Origin: Azospirillum sp.
GTDB taxonomy: Bacteria; Pseudomonadota; Alphaproteobacteria; Azospirillales; Azospirillaceae
Direction of reading: 5' to 3'
NCBI GenBank assembly: GCA_027486405.1
Contig: JAIXPD010000054.1
Span: 1 to 64,000 of the forward strand
DNA length: 64,000 nt
Part shown: positions 27,444-34,165 of the stretch, piece by piece
Position numbering within the stretch: the first letter of the stretch is position 1
Layout: the number at the start of each line of letters is the position of its first letter
The notes under the pieces: generated by a model
Databases searched by the model: none
The model's input: only the letters and a program-made list of their open reading frames with translations
Told to the model about the DNA's origin: nothing
Made by a program: the position numbers and the translations under genes

Positions 27444-28208
27444 TCAATAATCGCTGGGCCAACTGGCTTGCGAAAACACACCGCCATCCACCCACAGCGT
27501 TTGGCCGGTGACAAAGGCCGCGTCCGGGCCGGTCAGGAACATCACCGGGCCGACGATGTCGTCGGGCGTGCCGACCCGGCGCAGCGGCGTCAGCCGCGCC
27601 CATTTGTCGGCGTAGCCCGCCGCTTCGCCGTTGGTGCGTTCGGTGGCGATGGCCCCGGGGGCGACGCAATTGACCCGGATGTGGTGCGGTCCCAACTCCA
27701 CCGCCGCCGCCTTGGTGAACTGCTCGATCCCACCCTTCGACGCCGTGTAGTCCACCAGTTTCGGGAAGGCCAGCTTGTTGCAGCCGGATCCGATGTTGAC
27801 GATGGATCCCGGCTTGCCCGCGTCGATCATCAGACGGGCGGCGGCCTTGGTGTTCAGGAAACAGCCCTTCAGGTTGGTGCGGATCACCCGGTCCCAGGAG
27901 TCCTCATCCAACTCCAGCAGGCCCGCCCAGGTCTGCACCCCGGCGTTGTTGATGAGCACGTCCGGTGCCGTTCCGAACCAGTCGGCGGCCTGTTGGTAAA
28001 AACGCTCCACCTCCGCGCCGACGCCGACGTCACAGGCAAAGCCGTGCGCGCTTCCGCCGCGCCGTTCGGCCTCCGCCATCAGGCTGTCGGTGGAGTCCGG
28101 CAGGGATCGGTCGCTGAACGCGACGGCGAAGCCCGCTTCGGCAAAGGCCAGGACCAGACGCCGCCCGATGCCCGACCCTCCCCCGGTGACAACGGCGCAA
28201 CGCTTCAT
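27444..28208 (-). CDS. SDR-family oxidoreductase
   Basis: The 254-residue short-chain dehydrogenase has the cofactor motif TGGGSGIGRR, the structural NNAG motif, and the catalytic Ser (NIGSGCNKL) with the YxxxK pair in YTASKGG. The classical family includes glucose-1-dehydrogenase-like and 3-ketoacyl-ACP-reductase-like enzymes, and the substrate cannot be deduced. ATG at 28208 has GGAGA about 6 bp upstream and is preferred to the ATG at 28223. Confidence 0.92.
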   Translation of the reverse strand: MKRCAVVTGGGSGIGRRLVLAFAEAGFAVAFSDRSLPDSTDSLMAEAERRGGSAHGFACDVGVGAEVERFYQQAADWFGTAPDVLINNAGVQTWAGLLELDEDSWDRVIRTNLKGCFLNTKAAARLMIDAGKPGSIVNIGSGCNKLAFPKLVDYTASKGGIEQFTKAAAVELGPHHIRVNCVAPGAIATERTNGEAAGYADKWARLTPLRRVGTPDDIVGPVMFLTGPDAAFVTGQTLWVDGGVFSQASWPSDY

Positions 28209-28349
28209 GCGGATTCTCCCCATCGGTCCGGTGTGGTTGGAACGGTTGTGGCGCGTCCGGCCACCATCGTCGCGGCAACCACGATGGCGGCGCGTCCGGC
28301 GCGGGTCAACCCAGCTTCCTGGCCGGCTTCCTGGTCATCTTCGGAGCCG

Positions 28350-28751
28350 TCAGCGCCGCCGCCCGGCGATCCGGCGGGTCCCCATGGCCTTGCGCGGCGG
28401 CACGGCGTCGATGATCGTCAGCAGCCGGTCGAGCGTCTCGTCGTCCAGATCGCCGATGCGTTCGGACAGGCGGTTCGCCAGCTCGGTCGCCCGGGCGCTG
28501 AGGCCGGAGGTGTCGACGGTGACGCGCGGGTGCGACAGGTCGGCCAGCCGTTCCAGCGCCTCCGCCTCGTCCCAGATGATGCCGAAATAGGCGCAGATCT
28601 GGCGGACAAGCTGGGGGGAGGGCTGGCCGCGCTTGCCATGCTCCAGCGCCGAGAGGTAGGCGGACGAAATGGACAGGTCGCTCGCCATCTGCTTCAACGT
28701 CACGCCCTTGGCGTCGCGCAGCGAACGGACCCGTTCGCCGAACGGTGTCAT
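28350..28751 (-). CDS. Xre-family helix-turn-helix regulator
   Basis: The 133-residue protein has a Cro/C1-type HTH in residues about 5-60 (FGERVRSLRDAKGVTLKQMA, SSAYLSALEHGKRGQPS). A helical C-terminal part contains a repeated Leu/Asp pattern, possibly for dimerisation, and the tail is Arg-rich. ATG at 28751 is selected by the GGAAGA ribosome site. It lies downstream of the Smr gene on the same strand. Targets are unknown. Confidence 0.88.
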   Translation of the reverse strand: MTPFGERVRSLRDAKGVTLKQMASDLSISSAYLSALEHGKRGQPSPQLVRQICAYFGIIWDEAEALERLADLSHPRVTVDTSGLSARATELANRLSERIGDLDDETLDRLLTIIDAVPPRKAMGTRRIAGRRR

Positions 28752-28875
28752 CGGATGTCTTCCCAAGTGGTTGGGCCAAAGGATCAGAATCGGCCCACGG
28801 GATTCCGCGCCGCGTCACACGAACCGCCGGATGAGCCGTGTTTCACATGAAACGGAGGACGCCTTGGGCGTTGGA

Positions 28876-28900
28876 ACGGAACGCGGATTCCGCGTTCCGT
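28876..28900. terminator. 11-bp hairpin after the Smr gene
   Basis: ACGGAACGCGG pairs perfectly with CCGCGTTCCGT (28876-28886/28890-28900) with a 3-base loop, 4 bp beyond the Smr stop codon on the minus strand. No clear T-tract follows, so it may be a terminator or an RNA-stabilising hairpin. Confidence 0.5.
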
Positions 28901-28904
28901 CGCT

Positions 28905-29486
28905 CTAGTCCTTACGGTCGCGCTGCCGTTTAATCAAGACATACAACGCGCCGTCGCCGCCGTCCTTGGGCTGGGCGGTTTGGATGGCGACGACCAGCGG
29001 GCGCAGGGCCGGATCGCCCAACCAGCGCGGGACCGCCTGGCGCAGCACGCCGACCCCGCCGGTGAAGCTGCCCTTGCCGGTGATGATCAGCACGCAGCGC
29101 CGCCGCTCGTGCCACGCCCGGTGAACGAAGGCGGCGAGCGCGGTGTGGGCCTGGGTCTGGGTCATGCCGTGCAGGTCGATCCGCCCTTCGATCGGCAGTT
29201 CGCCGCGCCGGAACCGGTCGCTGGTGCGCCGGTCGATGTTGGCGGTGGACCCCATGGTCAGCGGCGACAGGGCGTTGCGGCCCGGTCGTTCGGCCGGGCT
29301 GTGCGCCCGCGCCGTGGGGGGCGGGGCCAGACGGGTGGCGACGGGTTCCTCCGCGCCCAGATCAAGCGGATCGGGGCCGTGATCGGGATCGGCGTCCTCG
29401 GCCCGGCCCGGCATGGGCACGGCGTCGCGCATGGCGATCCGCCACAGATACCGCTCCTCGGGCGTGGGCAGGCGGCGGCGGGTCAT
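28905..29486 (-). CDS. Smr-domain protein (DUF/Smr nuclease family)
   Basis: The 193-residue protein has a disordered, Pro-rich N-terminal half and a C-terminal Smr domain (about 105-190). The IDLHGMTQTQAHTALAAFV motif and the GKGSFTGGVGVLRQAVPRWL segment are seen. Smr domains are related to the MutS2 C-terminus and are nicking or RNA-cleaving endonucleases. The exact role of stand-alone alphaproteobacterial versions is unclear. ATG at 29486 is chosen because the conserved MTRRRLPTPEERYLWRI-type start lies there. Confidence 0.9.
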   Translation of the reverse strand: MTRRRLPTPEERYLWRIAMRDAVPMPGRAEDADPDHGPDPLDLGAEEPVATRLAPPPTARAHSPAERPGRNALSPLTMGSTANIDRRTSDRFRRGELPIEGRIDLHGMTQTQAHTALAAFVHRAWHERRRCVLIITGKGSFTGGVGVLRQAVPRWLGDPALRPLVVAIQTAQPKDGGDGALYVLIKRQRDRKD

Positions 29487-29645
29487 CGGCGCGGAACTCT
29501 TTCTCGGGGGCAGGGGGATGATAGGGATAAATCGCGCGCGTTGCCGCGCTGTCAATCGCTGATGCGGCCGCTGATGCTGCGATGCACCCGTTTCACGGCG
29601 CACCGGATCCGGTGAACTGGCGGTCGGCAGGCCGTCAGGCGGCGG

Positions 29646-30188
29646 TCAGGCGGCGGTCAGCGGGTAGTCGGCCAACGCCTCGTACCGCGATCCATGCTCG
29701 CTCAGATGGCTGCGGTACAGGGTCAGGCGGTCCACCGGCATCGGCCCGGCGCGGAACAGGCCGTGATCGGACAGGTAACGCCCCAACCGCTCCGCCGGGG
29801 CGTCGCGCAGGCGGGCGAGCGTGACGTGGGGGGTGAAGGCGTGGGCGTCGGCGGGCAGGCCGCAGCGGACCAGCGCCGTTTCCACCTTGGCCTGAAGATG
29901 GGTCAGGGCGTCGTTCCGTTCCACCCCGGCCCACAGGATGCGGGCGCGGCGCGCCGACCCGAACAGCCCGACACCGTCCAGCGTCAGGGCGAAGGGGGCG
30001 GCGCGCAGCCCCAACAGCGCCTCGTCGATGTCGATGGCCCGATCCTCCGGCACCTCGCCGATGAAGCGCAGGGTCAGATGCAGGCTGTCCGCCTCCATCC
30101 AGCGCGCCCCCGGCACCCCGCCGTGCAAACCGGCGAGGCGCTGGCGGATCGGCTCCGCGATGGGTATGGCGACGAACAGGCGCAGCAT
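29646..30188 (-). CDS. thpR: RNA 2',3'-cyclic phosphodiesterase (2'-5' RNA ligase family)
   Basis: The 180-residue protein has both HxTx catalytic motifs of the 2H phosphoesterase superfamily: HLTLRFIG in the N-terminal half and HVTLARLRD in the C-terminal half. LRLFVAIPIAEPIRQRL is the usual N-terminus, so ATG at 30188 is used. An upstream in-frame extension to 30284 is read-through from the neighbouring repeat element and is rejected. The repeat element lies directly upstream and probably forms part of the leader or displaces the promoter. Confidence 0.92.
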   Translation of the reverse strand: MLRLFVAIPIAEPIRQRLAGLHGGVPGARWMEADSLHLTLRFIGEVPEDRAIDIDEALLGLRAAPFALTLDGVGLFGSARRARILWAGVERNDALTHLQAKVETALVRCGLPADAHAFTPHVTLARLRDAPAERLGRYLSDHGLFRAGPMPVDRLTLYRSHLSEHGSRYEALADYPLTAA

Positions 30189-30217
30189 CGGCGGGCGGAT
30201 CCGGTTGGTGGTGGGGG

Positions 30218-30464
30218 CAGGGCAGTCGTTTGAACGAACGCTCATCGTCACGCAAACAAGAATGGACGCGGATTTCACGGACAAAAGGAAGGATTACACG
30301 GATTTTCGACTCCAATTGTCTCCCGGATCCCGCCATGAGGTTTGTCGCGAGATCGCAAACAGGACAGCTCTGGGGTGCGTTCCGTGAAATCCGTGAAAAA
30401 ATCCGTGAAATTCGTGTCCATTCTTGTTTTGACCGGGTGCACGGTGCCTCAAACGATTGCCCTG
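30218..30464 (+). mobile_element. MITE-like element, copy A
   Basis: A 247-bp non-coding element. The left end CAGGGCAGTCGTTTGAA and the right end ..AAACGATTGCCCTG are inverted repeats. Inner segments with CAAGAATGGACGCGGATTT on the left and its near complement on the right allow one long hairpin. Flanks TGGTGGGGG (30209-30217) and GGGTGGGGG (30465-30473) match at 8 of 9 positions, like an aged target duplication. It lies between the aldo/keto reductase and thpR. Same orientation as copies C and D. Confidence 0.8.
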
Positions 30465-30486
30465 GGGTGGGGGCTGAACCCTTGCG

Positions 30487-31527
30487 TTACGGGCAGGGGT
30501 CGGGGATGCGGTTGTGCACCGCGTTGATCTCCGCCAGCACCTCGTCCGACAGGGTCAGGTTGACGGCGTCGATGTTCGACAGCAGCGTCTCCATCGTCGT
30601 CGCCCCGATCAGGGAGGACGCGACGAAGGGCTGATGCAGGGTGAAGGCGATGGCCATCTGCGACGGCGACAGGCCATGACGGCGGGCGATGTCCAGATAG
30701 GCTTCGGTCGCCGCGTCGGCGTTGACGGTGGCGTAGCGCGAGCTGCGGTGGTCGATGGACCGGCGCGACCCCGGCGGGACGACGCCGTTCAGGTACTTCC
30801 CGGTCAGTGTCGCCGCGCCCAACGGCGAATAGGCCAGCAACCCGACCTCTTCGCGCAGGCTGACTTCCGACAGGCCCTGTTCAAAGGTCCGGTTCAGCAG
30901 ATTGTAGGCGTTCTGGATCGAGACGACGCGCGGCAGCCCGGCAACCTCGGCGGCGCGCAGGAAGCGCATGACGCCCCACGGCGTTTCGTTCGACAGGCCG
31001 ACATGCCGGATCTTGCCCGCCGTCACCAGATCGCCGAAGACGGCCAGCGTCTCTTCGATCGGCACGCCGTCCTTGTCCGGCTGGTGGCTGTAGACGCGCG
31101 CGCCAAAACGGGCGGTGGCGCGGTCGGGCCAATGGAGTTGGTAGAGGTCGATGTAGTCGGTCTTCAGCCGCGCCAGGCTGGCGTCCACCGCCGCAACGAT
31201 GTTGGCGCGGTCGGGGCGGGACTGGCCATCGCGCACCCATTGGAAGCCGCCGCCCCCGCCGATCACCTTGGTCGCCAGGATCACCTTGTCGCGCTGGCCG
31301 CGCGACTGGAACCAGGACCCGATGATCGCCTCGGTCTTGCCATAGCTGTCGGCGGTCGGCGGGATGGCGTACATCTCCGCCGTGTCCCAGAACGTGACTC
31401 CACGCTCCAACGCGGCGTCCATCTGGGCGTGGCCTTCGGCCTCCGTGTTCTGTTTGCCCCAGGTCATGGTCCCGAGGCCGATGGCGCTGACCGACAGGCC
31501 GCTGCGGCCAAGCGAACGATACTGCAT
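30487..31527 (-). CDS. aldo/keto reductase (Tas-like)
   Basis: The 346-residue NADP(H)-dependent TIM-barrel oxidoreductase resembles E. coli Tas throughout: MQYRSLGRSGLSVSAIGLGT start, catalytic Asp and Tyr in WDTAEMY, Lys in ATKV and His in QLHW. Tas itself is implicated in starvation-associated mutation in E. coli, and its natural substrate is not known. The stop lies 22 bp from MITE copy A. The FIST gene is 12 bp upstream, so the two are probably co-transcribed. Confidence 0.93.
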   Translation of the reverse strand: MQYRSLGRSGLSVSAIGLGTMTWGKQNTEAEGHAQMDAALERGVTFWDTAEMYAIPPTADSYGKTEAIIGSWFQSRGQRDKVILATKVIGGGGGFQWVRDGQSRPDRANIVAAVDASLARLKTDYIDLYQLHWPDRATARFGARVYSHQPDKDGVPIEETLAVFGDLVTAGKIRHVGLSNETPWGVMRFLRAAEVAGLPRVVSIQNAYNLLNRTFEQGLSEVSLREEVGLLAYSPLGAATLTGKYLNGVVPPGSRRSIDHRSSRYATVNADAATEAYLDIARRHGLSPSQMAIAFTLHQPFVASSLIGATTMETLLSNIDAVNLTLSDEVLAEINAVHNRIPDPCP

Positions 31528-31539
31528 CCGAAATGATCC

Positions 31540-32703
31540 TTACAGGAAAAGGGTCAATACGCCTGTGTAACCATACAGACGGTTGTGGGAGATTTCGCCC
31601 GAGGCGTAGAATCCGACGATGGGCAGGTCGCCGAACGCCTCGCGGATCATCGCCAGCTCGGCGTCGGCGTCGGTGAACAGGCTGGGGCCACGGGCGATGC
31701 AACTGATGTAGACCGCCCCCTTGGGCGGCGACGTCACCCGCTTCTTGAGCGTGGCGAGCGTGCGGCGCATGTCGGCGGCGGCGTTGGCGGCGTCGCGGCG
31801 GGTGAACAGGATGCCCTGGCCGGTCGCCACCGGTTCGGCGATGGACAGCCACCCGGCGCGCGGATCGATGGCGACCAGATCGCGGACCAGATAATCCTGG
31901 GTGTCGGATCCGGGGATGGGCAACCCGGCGCAGATCACCCCGGCGACGCGGCGCAGATTGTTGGCCAGATCCGGTCCGATGTCCTCCTTGAACACCTCCA
32001 GCGCCGGGCGGCCGTCGATCTCCAAAATCACGTTGTCGTCGCTGGCGGTGATGGTGCGTTTCGGCCCGATGGGCTGGCAGCCCTGGGTCTTGGCGGTGGC
32101 GACCGCGACCGACGGGGCGAACAGCGCGCCCGACAACCCGCCATCGGCGACCACGCTGCCGCCCAGCCCGACGTCGGCGGGCAGGCAGAATTGCGGGAAC
32201 TCCCCGCGCGACGCGCTGGTCCCGCCGACCAGAAAGGCGCTGGCGCTGTCGGACAGGCGGGCGACCAGATCGGGAAGCTGCTGGTTGCGCGGGTCGGCGT
32301 GGACCAGGGCGAAGGCCGCACCATGCTTGTCCAGCCAGCCGCCCGCCGCCCGCCGCAGCGGGTCCAGGTCGGTCGTCAGCATTGGGAACAGGCGCACGGC
32401 GTCTTCCGGCAGCCGGGCGACCATCACCGCCATCGCCGGTTCGTCGAAAAACACCGTGTCGCGGCTGACCACGCCGATGCCGACGGTCCCCACCCAATCG
32501 CGGATGCCGGTGACGCCGCGCAGCAGGGTCAGGATGCTGGCCGCGTGCGGGGCCAGCCCGTCGGTCAGATACAGGAACCCCAGCGTGCAGCCCGCCACCG
32601 GTCCCAGCTGATCGAGGCAGGCTTTCGCCGTCAGCCCCCAATCGGCACCGGCGGCGCTGGCGGTGAGAAAGACGGGGCCGGGCGGGGCGGAGGCGGTTCT
32701 CAT
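31540..32703 (-). CDS. FIST signal-sensing domain protein
   Basis: The 387-residue soluble protein consists of FIST N (about 25-210) and FIST C (about 225-370) domains. GGTSASRGEFPQF in the N-terminal half and GFYASGEISHNRLYGYTGVL at the end are hallmark blocks. FIST domains are predicted small-ligand sensors, possibly for amino acids. Here the protein has no attached output domain, so its signalling partner is not evident. ATG at 32703 is 7 bp from the esterase stop, indicating one transcriptional unit with tesA-like, FIST and aldo/keto reductase genes. Confidence 0.85.
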   Translation of the reverse strand: MRTASAPPGPVFLTASAAGADWGLTAKACLDQLGPVAGCTLGFLYLTDGLAPHAASILTLLRGVTGIRDWVGTVGIGVVSRDTVFFDEPAMAVMVARLPEDAVRLFPMLTTDLDPLRRAAGGWLDKHGAAFALVHADPRNQQLPDLVARLSDSASAFLVGGTSASRGEFPQFCLPADVGLGGSVVADGGLSGALFAPSVAVATAKTQGCQPIGPKRTITASDDNVILEIDGRPALEVFKEDIGPDLANNLRRVAGVICAGLPIPGSDTQDYLVRDLVAIDPRAGWLSIAEPVATGQGILFTRRDAANAAADMRRTLATLKKRVTSPPKGAVYISCIARGPSLFTDADAELAMIREAFGDLPIVGFYASGEISHNRLYGYTGVLTLFL

Positions 32704-32710
32704 CGGCGGG

Positions 32711-33418
32711 TCAGCTTCCGGATTTGGGCAGGGAATCGAGCAGGCGGGTGACGGCGGGCAGGATGCGCTCCACGATCACCGCCACACCGTTTGCGGTCGG
32801 GTGCAGCCCGTCGTTCTGGATCAGCGCCCGGTCGGTCGCCACCCCATCCAAAAAGAAGGGGTAGAGCGGCACGCCGTGGCGGGCGGCCAGATCGGGATAG
32901 AGCGCGTTGAACGGCTGCGTGTAGGAGGGGCCGAGGCTGGGGGTGGCCAGCATGCCCGCCAACAGGGTTGGAATCTTCTGGTCCTTCAGCCGCGTCAGGA
33001 TCGCATCCAAATTGGCTTTGGCGGCGGCCGGGTCAAGCCCGCGCAGCATGTCGTTCGCCCCCAGCTCGACGATGGCGGCGTCGGGGCGTTCGGCCAAGGC
33101 CCAATCCAGCCGGGCCAGCCCGCCCGCCGTGGTGTCGCCCGACACCCCGGCGTTGATGACGGTGACGGCGTAGCCCTTGGCGACCAGCGCCTGTTGCAGT
33201 TGGGCGGTGAAGCCCTGCGCTGCGGGCAGGCCATAGCCGGCGGTCAGGCTGTCGCCCAACGCCAGCAGCTTGACCGGCGGCGCGGCCGTGGCCGGGGTGA
33301 ACGGGGTCATGAGGGCGGCCATCGCCGCGAGCGCTGCGGCAAACAGGGCGCGGCGGTTGAAAGCGCTGGGAGCCGTGCCATATGGCGAAGGTCCTTTCCG
33401 CACGATCGAGTGACGCAT
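32711..33418 (-). CDS. tesA: arylesterase / SGNH hydrolase (TesA-like)
   Basis: The 235-residue precursor has a twin-Arg-like, hydrophobic signal region ending TPATAA. The SGNH hydrolase fold has the GDSL block (LALGDSLTAGYGLP, nucleophile Ser57), the GANDMLRG block (Asn) and the DGLHP block (Asp and His). It is therefore a periplasmic lysophospholipase, thioesterase or arylesterase like TesA. It is divergent from ybbA/ybbP, the arrangement also found in E. coli. Its start codon shares the palindrome CATG with the upstream alternative start of the ABC gene. Confidence 0.92.
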   Translation of the reverse strand: MRHSIVRKGPSPYGTAPSAFNRRALFAAALAAMAALMTPFTPATAAPPVKLLALGDSLTAGYGLPAAQGFTAQLQQALVAKGYAVTVINAGVSGDTTAGGLARLDWALAERPDAAIVELGANDMLRGLDPAAAKANLDAILTRLKDQKIPTLLAGMLATPSLGPSYTQPFNALYPDLAARHGVPLYPFFLDGVATDRALIQNDGLHPTANGVAVIVERILPAVTRLLDSLPKSGS

Positions 33419-34160
33419 GTCCAAGGTCCAATCCATGTCAACGCCGTCCGAAACCATCGTCGATCTCGACGACGTCCATCTGAGATTGGACAGCGGGGCG
33501 GGACCCGTCAACATCCTGCGCGGCGTTTCCCTGCGCGTCGAACGTGGCGAGCGGGTTGGCATCGTCGGCCCCAGCGGGTCGGGCAAATCGACGATGATGA
33601 TGGTGATGGCCGGGTTGGAGCGCGCCTCGGCGGGCCGGATCCGGGTCGCCGGTCAGGATTTGGCCGGGCTGGACGAGGATGGTCTGGCCCGCTTCCGCCG
33701 CGACCGCGTCGGCATCGTCTTTCAGGCTTTTCATCTGGTCCCGACGATGACGGCGCTGGAGAATGTGGCGATCCCGTTGGAGTTCGCCGGGGTGTCCGAC
33801 GCCTTCGATCGGGCGCAACGGGCGCTGGAGTCGGTCGGGCTGGGCCACCGCATCCACCATTACCCCGGCCAGATGTCGGGCGGGGAGCAGCAGCGCACGG
33901 CGCTGGCCCGCGCCTTCGTCACCGAACCGGCGCTGCTGCTGGCCGACGAGCCGACCGGCAACCTCGACATCGACACCGGGGCGACCATCGTCCGCCTGCT
34001 GTTCGATCTGGCCGAACGGCGCGGCACGACGCTGGTGCTCATCACCCATGATCCGGCGCTGGCGGCGCGCTGCGACCGCACGGTGCGGCTGGCCGACGGG
34101 CGCATCGCCGACGATGGCCTCGCCACCCGGCGGGCGCGCCCCGTCCTGGTCGGGGAGTGA
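33417..34160 (+). CDS. ybbA: ABC transporter ATP-binding protein (YbbA/LolD-like)
   Basis: The 247-residue ATPase has Walker A GPSGSGKST, the Q-loop QAFHLVPTMTALEN, the signature MSGGEQQR, Walker B LLLADEPTGNLD and the H-loop ITHDP. It belongs to the LolD/MacB-type group paired with FtsX-like permeases. ATG at 33417 overlaps the divergent esterase start, while ATG at 33435 (241 residues) would avoid this. Neither has a strong ribosome site. The permease follows almost without a gap. Confidence 0.93.
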   Translation: MSKVQSMSTPSETIVDLDDVHLRLDSGAGPVNILRGVSLRVERGERVGIVGPSGSGKSTMMMVMAGLERASAGRIRVAGQDLAGLDEDGLARFRRDRVGIVFQAFHLVPTMTALENVAIPLEFAGVSDAFDRAQRALESVGLGHRIHHYPGQMSGGEQQRTALARAFVTEPALLLADEPTGNLDIDTGATIVRLLFDLAERRGTTLVLITHDPALAARCDRTVRLADGRIADDGLATRRARPVLVGE

Positions 34161-34165
34161 GCGGG

